The position numbers and the translations under genes were made by a program. A DNA stretch of 64,000 nucleotides from Eunapius fragilis (Eukaryota; Porifera; Demospongiae; Spongillida; Spongillidae). The stretch lies in assembly GCA_963681505.1 (NCBI GenBank), contig OY811971.1, positions 14,929,338-14,993,337 of the forward strand. Reading direction: 5' to 3'. Within the stretch, counting starts at the first letter, position 1. Each line of letters begins with the position of its first letter. The notes under the pieces are model-generated. The model did no database searches, was not told where the DNA came from, and worked only from the letters and a program-made list of their open reading frames with translations. Positions 13,001-22,639 of the stretch are shown here, one piece after another.

Positions 13001-16000
13001 TTGTCAATCTACTTTTTGTCATACCCAACTTTGTGAAATTATTAATTTTGATAATGGTAATAGCCAGTGTTCAATCAACGCCAAGGCATTTGGTGTAGTT
13101 TGCTTTGATCATTCGGATTGTAGTGGTTGTAACTTGTCTATCTTAATGTGTTGCCGAGGTCTCAATTTCTGAGGCCTTTTAGAGCAGGTTCTAAACTCGT
13201 AATATGAAGCCACAACACATGTAATGCTCCCTATTGGCTTAGTACACACTAACTAGCAGCTCTTTCTGCCTGTTCTGCCTTGCATGCATATGAGAAATAA
13301 GTGATAGTTATTGATTTGAGAAAGGGATACAGCAATTCTGAATATGGCCCAAGTCGCATGTATAGAGTAATGCACACATGAAATCAATTACAGGTTGAGC
13401 ATATGATAATAAAATAGATTTACACACATGTAGCTGATTTGTGCCAGTGTCAATGTCCATGCTTGTATCTCAATACTGGTAAGGTCTGTGAATCATCAGT
13501 GAAACACTGGTAAGAGTTTCAGATTATATTAGGAAGCCCATTCAACATATAATGCAGTGACCTGATTCAATTAAAAAAACATCTGTACAAGTGTGATGTA
13601 CAATATAAGTTTTCATGAACTCGGTGTTAAAATGATCAGTTTTACAGTTTTGAACTAGGTGTTTAACACTGGATCCGTGAGAATCATATACCTTTTTTGT
13701 CGAACCAATTTTGTTGGAAAAGCGTCATAACGTATTTTGTTAGAGAGTTTAATCATTGCCAAGAAGCTTGGTGTTGTTTCCTGCATCGTATCTGTACTAC
13801 ATGGACCCTAAGTTGTATGCATTCTAAGTGACGCAGTTCTAACTTTATAGATCTCAAAGCGTCGCCGGGTACAATTTTTCTTTACCATTTTCTATTTCTC
13901 TACGGACCACAATATTAGTTACGCTTCCAGTAAGCTTAGTTCATGTTCAAAACTCACTTGCATCTGTTTTTGCCTCGTGGCAGACAAGAAACTAGTGATT
14001 GTAAATGATTTCAGCCTAGGGACTATCAAGTCGTGGTAAACGACTAATAGTTTTCAAGTAACATCTGAAGGGTAACACACATAGTTTAACGTGAAATTTT
14101 CGCATCAGATTTATAACGTTTTGGCAAGATATATAATGGCTTTGGTTGAATCAGATTTTTCCCCTCAATTTGTCTGCAACTTCTAAACTAAGCTAGCACT
14201 AGGTGCGGTAGTTCACTATTTGGATTCACTGCTGTATGTCAAAGAAGGCCAATGACAACTCCTGACCCAAACATTGGGCCTGGGCACGACCAATATTTGA
14301 GTCTGGAGTCGAGACCTAGTTAAGTTTGGTTCGTGTTTTGACGCCAACACGATAGGCTTTAGAAAGGATTTGATTGTAACTTACTCCTTTGATTAACGAT
14401 AGCAATCTATACTGTACCGTTTTTGGTAATGGTCTTACCTTCTCGACTTACAACGAATGCAGGTACTCATTCAATTTAGTTGCAAGACCAGGAATAGTTT
14501 AAACAGCGTCTAGAGAATTGAACTCCATCTTGCATCACCTGTATTATTTACAATTAGAGCCTTCTTTCTAACTAATTTTCGAAAACGGGAGTTCAACAAA
14601 ATAGCCAAAGTAATTTCACAGAACTGATGTTAAATGATTAGTTTTATGTATTATATAGCCTTGTCAGCATCTTTGTTTTGTACACAGTGGCTACAAAGCT
14701 ATGATATAACTAGGACTGGTCCTGTGAAGCTACTAACCGCTGGCATTGTCCCTCATCGGATCAAGAGTTCCTGGACTAACATGATGCTTTATGACCTGGC
14801 TGGCCACCACGAATACTACAGTAGTCACTGTGCCATATTAGGGACCTTGTCTCTCAGTCCCTCTACGTTTCTTTTGCTGGTGAACCTGCTCCTGGACCTC
14901 AATGACATCACTGCACAGCTTTACTACTGGTGTGGAATGATTGGAGATGTATGTCATAAGTGTCCTGAAAAGTCGGCCGTCATTGTGGTAGGAACCCATG
15001 CTGATGGGATAGCTGACAGAGGGAAGCTGGAGTCCCTAGGTATAGCTATAGAGAGGGTTGCTAGGGATGCCATCAAGAAGCACACCTTTGCTGGGTACAT
15101 TGCTCTCAATGGGACAGCTCTCCATGGAAGGGAGGCAAAGAGGTTTATGTCAGTACTGAATGACACCAATGGTGGTGTCAATGCCAGATGTCCTGCAATA
15201 TCCCTTACTAGCCACGTGACATTAGCCTTCTTGAATGATAGAGTCCCTGCCCACCTGGATGCCATTAAACTCTCCCAACTAATGACCCTTCTTAGGCAAG
15301 AGGAACCAAAGGTTCTGCCAACTGAGGCCTCTGAGATCATACCACACCTGAAGACCTTGTCTGACAAAGGGTTTATTGTGTTCCTGGAGAGTGTTGTAGG
15401 AGATAGCTGGATAGTTGTACATCCTGAGACATTGCTGGAAAAGGTGAATGGAGTCTTGTTTGCCCCTTCATTCTTCAAGGAGCACCTCCCCATAGCCAGC
15501 AACACTGGAGTGATCCCTTTAGCTGTTCTGAAGCAACGATTCCCTGAACCAACTTCCAACATTGATATGATAGTTCAATTTCTCAAGTTGTTTGAACTAT
15601 GCATTCCCATCACCCTGACCAATGTAGACACCAATATGACAGTGGAGGTGTCTCACAACACACCTTCCAATGACCTAGGACCTCTTCTTTTTTTCCCAGC
15701 TTGTGTAAAGGCAGAAACACCTACCAATGCGGTCCCACTGAAAGGTCTATGTTGGCAGATTCAAACTGCTAGCATCAATCAGTTCTTCTCTCCACGCTGT
15801 CTCCATGTTACTACCTCCAGGCTGGCTGATCACTTTGCCCTGCCAACTGTTGAATCAGCTCTGGTCCCGGGGATGGATAAGTTCAATCGCAGTTGTGATG
15901 TGTGGAGGAGTGGAATCAGCTGGATGAACGAGGAAGGAACGGCCATAGTTGTTGAGATGAAGGATGGTTTCAAATGCTTGTCATGTACCATCTCTACCAC

Positions 16001-16770
16001 TAACAATAGTAACCCTGGTTACCTGCTATCGGTTATTAAGGTCATTAAAGAAACATGCACAGAGTTCTGTCCAACGGTAGAGCAGGTGGATGTGATCACA
16101 TATCCACCTGAGGCTACCTCAGAAAACACGCCAGGCACAGTTGAGCTCTCTCTGTTGAAGAAGATTATCCGAAGCAAAAAAAACACACTAGTTGATACAA
16201 CACGAACCAAGCAAGTCATGTTAGATAAATGGATGGGGATAGAGCCACTCCTGTCAGCTCTTATTGGAATAGATGCTGAAACTGCTGCAGAAACAGGTTT
16301 GTCATAAAAGCAACATTACAGTTTATGTGCTGCTAATGTAAATACATTATTGTGTTGTTTCATATTTAATGTTTCATTTCATTCGTGCATCAAATTATTG
16401 TCCATTAGTTAAGTTGATAACATGTATTTATAACTGCACTCTCATTAATTCATATGCAGATACCAGTGGACCTCCTCCAAATATGGCAGATCTCATGAAT
16501 GCTGTTGCCTCTGAGATCCCTGCTGAGTGGAGAGCTGTTGGTATCCAGTTAGGTCTGCCATCAGACATCCTTGATGGTATTCAGAGTCAGAATGCAGGGA
16601 AACCTAAAGCATGCCAAAGTTCATTTGAAGAGGTTCTCACAGTATGGGAAAGACAAGGCCCCAGACCATTCACATGGAGGACTATGGTAGATGTTCTAAG
16701 AACACAGGCTGTTGGCCACACTGCCCTTGCGAATCAGCTAGAGACAACATATATTAAGTCACCCCACTAA
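152..16770 (+). CDS. Ankyrin-Roc-COR-Death domain (ROCO family) protein, gene 1, eleven-part spliced model
   Basis: Proposed exons: 152-169, 509-610, 1346-1447, 2208-2306, 3048-3146, 3882-3980, 6446-6703, 6796-6843, 14688-16296, 16460-16770. All junctions are GT-AG; all are phase 0 except the last (phase 1). The joined frame gives about 914 residues. Order: ankyrin repeats (about 1-235), Roc GTPase with P-loop GHTGAGKT at about 248-255, DLAG switch-II motif at 311-314, THAD at 378-381 in the place of the G4 NKxD motif, ALNGT G5 at about 414-418, COR region to about 800, and a death domain at about 820-910. ROCO proteins are GTP-binding dimeric scaffolds, here without a kinase domain; the death domain suggests a role in cell-death or innate signalling. 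Gene model is by eye; the 7.8-kb intron 6844-14687 is unusually long for this DNA and could hide a missed exon. Confidence 0.8.
240..247 (+). promoter_or_regulatory. TGACGTCA (CRE-like palindrome) in intron 1
   Basis: A perfect eight-base cAMP-response-element palindrome in the first intron, 88 bases after the start codon. It is retained at 61125-61132 in the duplicated gene. Binding by a CREB/ATF factor is inference; intron 1 as a whole is well conserved between the copies, so conservation of this site alone is weak evidence. Confidence 0.3.
509..610 (+). CDS. ROCO gene 1, ankyrin exon 1
   Basis: 34 codons, phase 0, acceptor TCCTACAG, donor GTAAGA. Reads [18 protein letters not shown] then [15 protein letters not shown], a degenerate N-terminal ankyrin repeat (two helices followed by the GxxVDAxD turn). 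Confidence 0.75.
694..918. mobile_element. MITE-like insertion with ~100-base terminal inverted repeats
   Basis: The two halves (about 694-800 and 813-918) are near-perfect reverse complements, starting TAGACAACTTCACGATCTGA on both strands; the left arm carries an extra 11-base CTCTTTGTTGT duplication. Ends are flanked by TA, as expected for a Tc1/mariner-type target duplication. The corresponding intron of the second gene copy (61570-61600) lacks the whole segment, so the insertion postdates the gene duplication. It has no coding capacity and would need a transposase in trans. Confidence 0.8.
1346..1447 (+). CDS. ROCO gene 1, ankyrin exon 2
   Basis: 34 codons, phase 0, between ATAACAG and GTGGGG. 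Reads [19 protein letters not shown] then [15 protein letters not shown], a canonical ankyrin repeat with TPL and GHxEIxxLLL motifs. It carries one extra TAT codon before the terminal lysine compared with its sister exons. Confidence 0.85.
2208..2306 (+). CDS. ROCO gene 1, ankyrin exon 3
   Basis: 33 codons, phase 0, one exact ankyrin repeat: [19 protein letters not shown] followed by [14 protein letters not shown]. Acceptor ATAACAG, donor GTGGGG. Confidence 0.85.
3048..3146 (+). CDS. ROCO gene 1, ankyrin exon 4
   Basis: 33 codons, phase 0: [19 protein letters not shown] followed by [14 protein letters not shown]. The usual LIW is LMR here, a change on the first helix face. Confidence 0.85.
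3882..3980 (+). CDS. ROCO gene 1, ankyrin exon 5
   Basis: 33 codons, phase 0: [19 protein letters not shown] followed by [14 protein letters not shown]. Donor is GTGGGA. Confidence 0.85.
4693..4757 (+). pseudogene. Decayed ankyrin exon (sixth unit)
   Basis: A shrunken copy of the repeat exon: the GATCAGGGCATCAGGGGA start, a scrambled middle with the helix-2 segment deleted, then GGGGTGCCCAGCCCAACATG and CCTAGTAAGGTGGGG. The central third is missing and TAG occurs near the end, so it cannot supply a full repeat. Confidence 0.7.
4876..5411 (+). repeat. 21-base minisatellite (GGCCTTAGGTAGCTAACATGG)-type, about 25 copies
   Basis: Near-identical units of CTTAGGTAGCTAACATGGGGC interrupt a copy of the ankyrin intron: the unit's normal intron sequence stops after GATCTAGCC and resumes after the array with ATATCATTACAATGTCTTTG. 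The intron itself contains GCCTTAGCTAGCTGGCATGG (about 4260), which is the likely seed. Confidence 0.9.
5412..6445 (+). other. Intron remainder: partial ankyrin-intron copy, then unique sequence
   Basis: 5412-5560 continues the repeated ankyrin-intron sequence (for example GTGACCAATCAGATGTCATC). 5580-6445 is single-copy within this window and holds no exon I can support. Confidence 0.6.
6446..6703 (+). CDS. ROCO gene 1, last ankyrin repeats + Roc P-loop exon
   Basis: 86 codons, phase 0, acceptor CTCTGTAG, donor GTGAGG. Encodes one clear ankyrin repeat ([30 protein letters not shown]) and most of another ([17 protein letters not shown]), a short linker, then the beta-1/P-loop of the Roc GTPase: [19 protein letters not shown]. 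The Walker A motif GxxxxGK[T/S] is intact. Confidence 0.85.
6796..6843 (+). CDS. ROCO gene 1, 16-codon Roc micro-exon
   Basis: [16 protein letters not shown], phase 0 at both ends, acceptor CTGCTTAG, donor GTGAGT. It would form the helix following the P-loop. It is short, so it rests on splice signals and on reading through to the next exon. Confidence 0.55.
6982..7540. repeat. ~22-25-base minisatellite in two opposed orientations
   Basis: 6982-7385 carries CACCTCACATGACACTGGGC-type units; 7386-7540 carries the reverse complement, GTGTCATGTGAGGTGTAGCC. Stretches of about 40 bases from the two arms pair almost perfectly, so the region can fold into a long hairpin. The inverted-orientation family returns at 10205-10677. 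Confidence 0.85.
7785..8660 (+). repeat. Minisatellite of CTCACTGGCCACACCCATTG units
   Basis: About 30 irregular units built on CTGGCCACACCC plus ATTGACCCTCA or ATCAACCCTCA. The reverse strand is GGGTGTGGCC, a motif also scattered singly through the introns of both ROCO genes. A non-repeat island lies at about 8395-8510. Confidence 0.85.
8690..9430. other. Long intron, no feature seen
   Basis: Ordinary AT-rich single-copy DNA inside the 7.8-kb intron; I see no exon or repeat. Confidence 0.5.
9702..9942 (-). CDS. Possible minus-strand terminal exon, Pro/Gln-rich (function unknown)
   Basis: On the minus strand a good acceptor (TTTTATTTCAG) precedes an 80-codon open frame ending in TGA: a helical segment ([35 protein letters not shown]) followed by [18 protein letters not shown] and an acidic/aromatic end ([13 protein letters not shown]). 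I find no upstream exon. It may be a nested gene in the ROCO intron or a transposon remnant. Confidence 0.3.
10034..10068. repeat. (GT)n microsatellite
   Basis: About 15 GT dinucleotides within the ROCO gene 1 long intron. Confidence 0.9.
10205..10677. repeat. ~22-base minisatellite, GTCATGTGAGGTGTAGCCCA
   Basis: Around 18 degenerate units of the family seen in reverse orientation at 6982-7385. It abuts the left end of the inverted-repeat element beginning at 10678. Confidence 0.85.
10678..11207. mobile_element. MITE-like element with ~30-55-base inverted ends
   Basis: Left end TTAGGTGGGGACCTCTGAGG and CTATTAAGT; right end is the reverse complement (CTTAATAGCCCTCAGAGG, TCCCCACCTAA). Similarity continues weakly inward (ACAAGAGG, GCTTGTTTGTGG against ACAAGAGG, ATGCTTGATTTATG). 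No transposase frame inside, and a target duplication is not obvious. Confidence 0.6.
11208..14687 (+). other. Remainder of the long ROCO intron, no feature seen
   Basis: Single-copy, AT-rich DNA. Short open frames here show no family resemblance and no convincing splice context. Confidence 0.5.
14688..16296 (+). CDS. ROCO gene 1, main Roc-COR exon
   Basis: 536 codons plus one base (phase 1 end). Acceptor TTTGTACACAG at 14687 sets the start; the frame extends further upstream but the earlier part is intronic. Early motifs are [14 protein letters not shown] (switch I region), [14 protein letters not shown] (DxxG switch II), [12 protein letters not shown] (G4 position) and [11 protein letters not shown] (G5). 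The long remainder matches the COR dimerisation region: winged-helix-like [33 protein letters not shown], then a C-terminal half-domain ending in [19 protein letters not shown]. No stop or frameshift. The antisense strand is also open for 202 codons but has no family match. Confidence 0.9.
16460..16770 (+). CDS. ROCO gene 1, C-terminal Death-domain exon
   Basis: Acceptor CATATGCAG; the first two bases complete an Asp codon begun at 16296. 102 further codons to TAA. Six-helix death-fold features: [66 protein letters not shown]. The WRxxGxxLG pattern of helix 2 and the L..W helix 4 are typical. Upstream intron is 163 bases. Confidence 0.85.
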
Positions 16771-19171
16771 AAACCCTATCCTATCCAACCATAGTGGATT
16801 TTGTACTGAACACTGAACACTAGTCTCCTAGATCCTTTCATACTACTGTATTGTTTGGTCATCTATATCTTTTGTACTATACAATGTATTTGCTATGACA
16901 TTTATCTTGGTAACTGAACTCTAAAGCACCCATGGGTACGTTTGTGGACAAAACAACATAATTTGCCATTCATCTCTTGCATATGACGGTACATGTCCAT
17001 TGTGCTGGTGAACTTGTCTAGTGCTACGGTGGCCAGTATACCCGGCCGCTGCTAAGCTATGTACTCGTATAGCTATCGTACCCCTGTTTGCATAGTACAT
17101 TTTACCGGCGCTTATTGGTATAACCACAATGATCAATAATTTGTGGAATTTTCACACGGGCTCTCCAGAGGTTTCGTGGCGTGGAGGGGAGGGGGCGTTA
17201 ACGTACGCATGAATGATACAACGAACTAGCTATGGTATACCATTTGTATGCAGCATTTATTATAAAATGAACCACACTTGGCAACTGCAATCTGAACCTG
17301 CGGCAGCAGGTCAATACATGTATAGGATTGATTGAGGGTTGATGAAGTCATTAATAAAACTTCACTCTATAGCGTCTGGAGAGACAACGGAGAAACGGAT
17401 CGCTTATCTCTATATCACAATGGAATGAGAGCACAACATTAACGGTATAAAACGGTGTGGTTATCACAGCGATTCGATTGCCCTGCCGCGGGCCCGTAAG
17501 GTCACGTAAATTCATTTGTAACCCTGACGTTACGGATTACGTTGTCATCAGGCGTACGTACCCCGCGTTCGGACCGATTACTCACGGGAATAGGCCTAGG
17601 ATTACGGTCGTAATCTTCATCCGTGTGTTTGCGCGTGAGTACGTGAGCAACATCCGCAAGACTACGTTATTACACCGTGATTTCATCCCCGTCCCCACGA
17701 TAATGACTCGTTCCCAGTAGTAACATGCTTTAAAAAATTACCCAGCAATTTCTTTCAAATATAATTTAATAACGTTTTACATATGCATGTACAGAGGGGA
17801 ATATAGCGATGTTACAAGTAGAGCCAATTGAAGAGATCATGGCAGAAGCCTCTTCCACCCTGGCTGCATATGCCTAGCCAAATAGAGCACTAATAAAACA
17901 CACGGATGCTGAACGATCTGCTCTACCTGGTATAATGAATACTCCTTCATGATGTGCTTGATCCCGCCGCCTGCATGCACGCAGCTAGAGATGCCTTAAG
18001 TTTTGTATACGTAGGGATCGCTTGGCATGCCTAGCTGAATCGTCACCTATTAGGGTCGATACAGGGTTATATTATAAATTTCACCAACAGCACTAACTTT
18101 TATACAAACCTCCTCTTTATCGATGTTCTTCTATTCAATCCTGGTAAGAAACGCTAGGTGTGAAAGAAAAAGCAATCCACCGCAGAGGGGCGCTGTAAAA
18201 ATCTGCCTGTGAAGAAGCCGCTAACCTTCACGGATCAGTGTAGTTTTCCTCAACTGGGGTGACACAACTGTAGGACCTGCAAGGCATATGACACGCGGGG
18301 TAAAACAAAAAACCTCATCGTGTTGGTGTCACACCTTGTTTGACTTGTTTGTTTCAGAGCCTTACTAGAAAACACATACCTATGTCGAGCGCAATATTTA
18401 TCAGTACGCAGCGCAACATGCACCCTTTAAACGAAGTGTGCAACTTACCAGTACGTCGTAGAATGAATGGCTACCAGCAGCAAACATACGCGTGTAAAAC
18501 GTGCCCCTCCTGAGGCCTGCAAAAAATGTAAAAGGCAGAATACGTACGCTGCATGGGTTTTCTATCTCACCATAGTTTTGTATAGAACACGGAACATGTC
18601 TCGAAACAGCCATTTTGCCAAAAAGGTCATCTACTGGCGGAAACGAAAATATAACAGAATCACCAGGGCACTTTGTGAGCATTTAGAACAATTAGAGGGT
18701 ATTGAATGGGCGTTGCGTATATATGAGTCTGAGTACGAGGCCCATTTTGGTTTGCGATGCCCGTAAACATTCGTTACGTGAACTCCCCGTTGGTCTCATA
18801 GAATACGTGATACGTAGTCGTACGCAATCAGACGCCTGAATTGCTGTGTATAGAGAAACAATTTCCTGTTTCTCGTGCCCAGTCCTAAAAAAATCATAAT
18901 CGTCGTCGTCTTCTTAGGAAGGTATAACTCGAGCTACGAACGGTTTTGAAGAACGGCAATAGTACCGATCGCTTCGAAATTTACCGGCACGTTATCCTTT
19001 CATGTCATATAGACACATATATATCAAGTTCTCTTTAATAATGATATATAATATATTTTAATTAATAATTTTATGCAGTACAGTATAAATACTCTAGGCC
19101 TAAATTTATTGATGTTCCTATCGCAGCTTAGTTGTTACTTTGGCAAGTGAAGTTGTTTTAATATTCTAAAA
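16771..19171. other. Intergenic DNA with possible poly(A) signal at 17353-17358
   Basis: AATAAA at 17353 is the first canonical signal downstream of the ROCO stop. 17450-17720 is CpG-rich. 18467-18766 is open for 99 codons on the plus strand, with a Lys/Arg-rich segment (FAKKVIYWRKRKYNRI), but I recognise no family and see no supporting context. Confidence 0.35.
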
Positions 19172-19437
19172 ATGCCTTCATGGAATCAAAAGAAGAGATC
19201 AAAGCAACGTGCGGAATAACTCCAAAAGCAAGACGAGAGCAAAGCTAAAGTCCGAGCGCTCTACAAGGCCAATCCCGAAAAAAAGAAGGCCTCTGTTAGC
19301 GACAGCTACAAAGCCGATCCCGAAAAGAAGAAGACCTCTGTGCGCGACAGCTACAAGGCCGATCCCGAAAAGAAAATGGCCTCTGTACAGATGCGACACC
19401 TACCAGGGGATTTTGGCGAGGGGGGAGGTCCGACATG
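19172..19437 (+). pseudogene. Remnant of a Lys-rich 15-residue repeat protein (transposon-associated type)
   Basis: ATG at 19172 opens 15 codons and hits TAA at 19217. The same frame then encodes three 45-base repeats of the form DSYKADPEKKKTSVR before ending at about 19436. YKADPEKKKAS-type repeats are known from long uncharacterised proteins, some with helicase or OTU domains, in invertebrates; that link is from memory and cannot be tested here. The stop makes this a fragment. Confidence 0.45.
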
Positions 19438-19440
19438 AAT

Positions 19441-20199
19441 AATTGATGAGGAGGAGGGGCGCGCGCTTCGCGCGCGAAAAATTTTGTGGTGCGCATTTCC
19501 ACAGATTGTAGGGCCAGAGATTGGAAACTAAGGCAATCAACACCAATAAATGAGTGACACTCCGTTACATTCTGCCGGGTTTCCAGGCTATTGTAGTCTT
19601 ATGGATTTAAATGGCTGTGTTGTTACATGCATGCGCTTTCCTTTGCTATTTGAACAACTTAAAGTTTACCGAAAATTGTTTTGCACACATTCCACAGATT
19701 GTACATTTAGGGGGATTAGAAACGGAAAAAATCATAACCAATAAATGCGTGCCACTCCGTTACGTTCTGGTTTCCAGGCTATTGTGGTTTTGCGGATTTA
19801 TACGGCTAGTGTGTTTCGAAGCAGATTTGCATTGTACGTTACATGCGCCGGCTTAGTTTCCTTGTTAAAATTTATAATGTAAGATTTAAATTTACAAGGG
19901 TCTCGCAGCAAGGTGCATTCAACCTTGATGGGTACTAATCATAGAGCACGAATCAAAATAACTGCGGAAAGAATCGCTCTATATTACGACCATGGGTTAG
20001 CATTTTGGAATATATTTACATGTATCTTACGTATAAATACCAGCCTACTACGTATCTCGCAATTTACAGACTAAAATATAGTACTAACCAATGAATAAGC
20101 AATAAGATAAACTATTTAGCAACTTTACGAAGTGTACGACACGTCATATGCTAATTATATTCATATTCAGGTTCGAGGGGGTGAGGGTCCAGACACCCT

Positions 20200-20234
<35 letters not shown>

Positions 20235-20544
20235 TGGATCCGCCACTGCCTACAACGCTCTAACTAACTCGACCGTGCTGCTAAATGGCGGCGATATGAA
20301 GAGTACCTCGAGGGAAACCTCGCTGTTAACAGGCAGATATACAAGGACAATTCAGCAGCATCTAAAAGGAGTCGGTATTGGAATGACCAATAGCACTGCA
20401 GTCTACACATGTATTAAGGATAAAAGTCACTCATCCGCAGAACAGCGCACTTTGCAAATAGAGGCAAACATTAAAAACACCATGTTGATTGTAGGCTTTG
20501 CACTTTGCTTGAATTTAATCATACTCTCTGTTACATACATGTAG
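19441..20544. other. No gene seen; includes a ~30-base C run (20201-20231)
   Basis: The C run is followed by TCCTGGATCCGCCACTGCC, a phrase resembling the end of the dispersed G-run repeat family seen at 60400-60680. Confidence 0.5.
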
Positions 20545-20886
20545 ATGGCAGCTGAAGACCTCACAGGTTTTTTCACCAACGAGGTGTCTGAGGAGGAAGA
20601 GGATGGCTACATTCATCCTCCGACTCCTCCCCTTCACCCCGCCATGCACCTCCTGAAGCAGCGCTACCACTACCACCACCGGCGCTACCCCCACCACCAC
20701 CAGCGCTGCTCCCACCACCACCAGTGCTACCACCACCAGCAATGCTTCCCTCCTGGTTTGCATGGCCACTGCCACCCTGCTCCGCCTGGCCAGAACAAGC
20801 ATGGCGATGAGGCCAGGGAGGAGGACGTCCACGAAGAAGAAGAGGGCGCGGGCGAGGACACATCATACTTTGTACTAATTCTTTAA
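20545..20886 (+). CDS. His-rich open frame of unknown nature
   Basis: 113 codons from ATG to TAA. Acidic start (VSEEEEDGYIH), a dense His/Tyr/Arg stretch (YHYHHRRYPHHHQRC), acidic end (EEDVHEEEEGAGED). Composition follows a CACCACCAC-type repeat, and the antisense strand is equally open, so it may be low-complexity DNA rather than a gene. Confidence 0.2.
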   Translation: MAAEDLTGFFTNEVSEEEEDGYIHPPTPPLHPAMHLLKQRYHYHHRRYPHHHQRCSHHHQCYHHQQCFPPGLHGHCHPAPPGQNKHGDEAREEDVHEEEEGAGEDTSYFVLIL

Positions 20887-20893
20887 TAAATAA

Positions 20894-21139
20894 ATGGCAA
20901 ATGATGTGAAGTGTGCAGAACTGGGTTGGGTCTCTATTCCAGTAGTGGTAGAGACGTATGGGTGCTGGGGTACGGAGACTAAATGGGCATTGTCACAGCT
21001 GGCCTCTCGATTAGCCATGAGGCTTAATTGCCCAAAGCCAACAGCAACAGCATCCCTCTATGGACGACTAAGCATAACCCTTGTCCGAGCCAATGTCAGA
21101 ACACTGTTGTCCAGAGTCATCACTCTGGATGGTTATTAA
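20894..21139 (+). pseudogene. C-terminal tail of a LINE-type (non-LTR) retrotransposon ORF
   Basis: About 80 codons: IPVVVETYGCWGTETKWA, LSQLASRLAMRLNC, ASLYGRLSITLVRANVRTLL. The VETYG.WG, ASRLA and LYGRL..TLVRAN.R..L motifs are characteristic of the extreme C-terminus of reverse-transcriptase polyproteins in invertebrate LINEs, as I recall them. No RT catalytic block is present upstream, consistent with a 5'-truncated copy. Confidence 0.55.
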
Positions 21140-21480
21140 AGCTGGACAATACATGTAGACTTAGTGGTATTTTGATGTGCTATAATGTCAGGTATAGATA
21201 TTAATTATTCATAATAATAATTAAAGATATTTGATTATTGACTACCATACTGCTGACAGGGCGAAAAAAAAGTTATGAAACTAGTAAATAGAAACATTCT
21301 CTAACGAGAGAGTTGTTGGTATATAGGATTAACCAATGGTGGTGTAAAAAGCATGGAAACAGGAGTGACAGAAAATTTTAAATTTGAAATAGGCCTATAT
21401 TTAGCACACTCACAAAATAACAGTGCATGGGCTTAATATAGGCCTACTTTCATTTTTCCAGTACAATATCTGTCACTCTT

Positions 21481-21680
21481 NNNNNNNNNNNNNNNNNNNN
21501 NNNNNNNNNNNNNNNNNNNNNNNNNNNNNNNNNNNNNNNNNNNNNNNNNNNNNNNNNNNNNNNNNNNNNNNNNNNNNNNNNNNNNNNNNNNNNNNNNNNN
21601 NNNNNNNNNNNNNNNNNNNNNNNNNNNNNNNNNNNNNNNNNNNNNNNNNNNNNNNNNNNNNNNNNNNNNNNNNNNNNNNN
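21481..21680. other. 200-base assembly gap (N)
   Basis: Exactly 200 N, the conventional scaffold-join size; real gap length is unknown. It ends inside the following minisatellite, which is the probable cause. Confidence 0.99.
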
Positions 21681-21945
21681 GGTGGGGGAGGGGCAGCTCA
21701 TGGAGGCCTGGTGGGGGAGGGGCAGCTCATGGAGGCCTGGTGGGGGGGGGGGCAGTTCATGGAGGCCTGGTGGGGGAGGGGCTGCTCATGGAGGCCTGGT
21801 GGGGGAGGGGCAGCTCATGGAGGCCTGGTGGGGGAGGGGCAGCTCATGGAGGCTTGGTGGGGGAGGGGCAGCTCATGGAGGCCTGGTGGTGGGAGGGGCA
21901 GCTCATGGAGGCTTGGTGGGGGAGGGGCAGCTCATGGACGCTGCA
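21681..21945 (+). repeat. 29-base minisatellite derived from a coding segment
   Basis: About nine units of GGTGGGGGAGGGGCAGCTCA plus TGGAGGCCT. The seed is recognisable in the FERM gene exon at 29980-30000 (CTGGTGGGGGAGGGGCAGCA, coding PLVGEGQHLDA). The array extends into the assembly gap, so copy number is a minimum. Confidence 0.85.
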
Positions 21946-22375
21946 TTACCCGATTGAGACATTCCAATGACTCTGAATATCCTTCCTGTGAGCATTGGGT
22001 GCTGGCAGTAGGGGTAGCCACACCTCCCCTTTGCTGCTGCTCTGATGTCACGGGGAATGACCAGCAATAGCAGCATGGCCCCCTCACACCAGAGGAGAGC
22101 ACCCTCCCTCATGTCAGGATCCCCTCCTCCTCGTCTCCCTCCCTCCTACAGTCAAGAAGTGACGGGGACTCCCCCTCCTCTTCCTCCACCTGTCCTCCCA
22201 CGACAGAGTCACCATGGACATGAACATCTTCCAGCCAGTCCTCAGGTCCAAAAAGTCCCTCTCAGTCCCCAGACCAACACCGAGAGGCTGTCCAATGTAC
22301 CGGACTCTTCTAAGTACTGGCCATGGAGGAGCTGGAGAAGATGGCCAGAGACAATGAGGAGCTAAAGTAGAAACT
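21946..22375 (+). pseudogene. Decayed copy of the FERM gene's Ser/Pro-rich exon
   Basis: Alignable in patches with 30010-30600: GTAGGGGTAGCCACACCTCC, GACGGGGACTCCCCCTCCTC, CTCAGTCCCCAGACCAACAC, TCCAATGTACCGGACTCTT. Insertions and stops break the frame. It ends with a short coiled-coil-like stretch (MEELEKMARDNEELK) and TAG at about 22364. Confidence 0.7.
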
Positions 22376-22639
22376 GACGGACCTCACCACAATGGTATAC
22401 AACCTCATCCTCCCCCTCAACTTTACTTCCCATCTCCCTCCTATTCCCCCACGTCTTCCCTCACCCTCATCTTCCACCTCTCCACATCCTCCCCCCCCTC
22501 ATCTTCCACCTCTCCTCATCTTCCACATCTTCTCTCCATGTCGTTAGTGTGGTGGTGGGCATTAATTAGTGTGTGAGGTGTATGCAACCATCATGGAGTG
22601 TGACCAGTCACTGTGGTGTAGTATATGTATAAGCCTGCA

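Noticed and set aside
14954-15562. 202-codon antisense frame
   Set aside because: Complement of the Roc-COR exon; no domain and no splice context of its own.
18467-18766. 99-codon frame with a basic segment
   Set aside because: No recognisable family, no splice context, no repeat copy; kept only as a note in the intergenic entry.
20573-20866. Gly/Ala-rich antisense frame
   Set aside because: Complement of a CACCAC-type low-complexity stretch.
21423-22070. Open frames crossing the N gap
   Set aside because: The N run is read as unknown residues; the remainder is the 29-base minisatellite.
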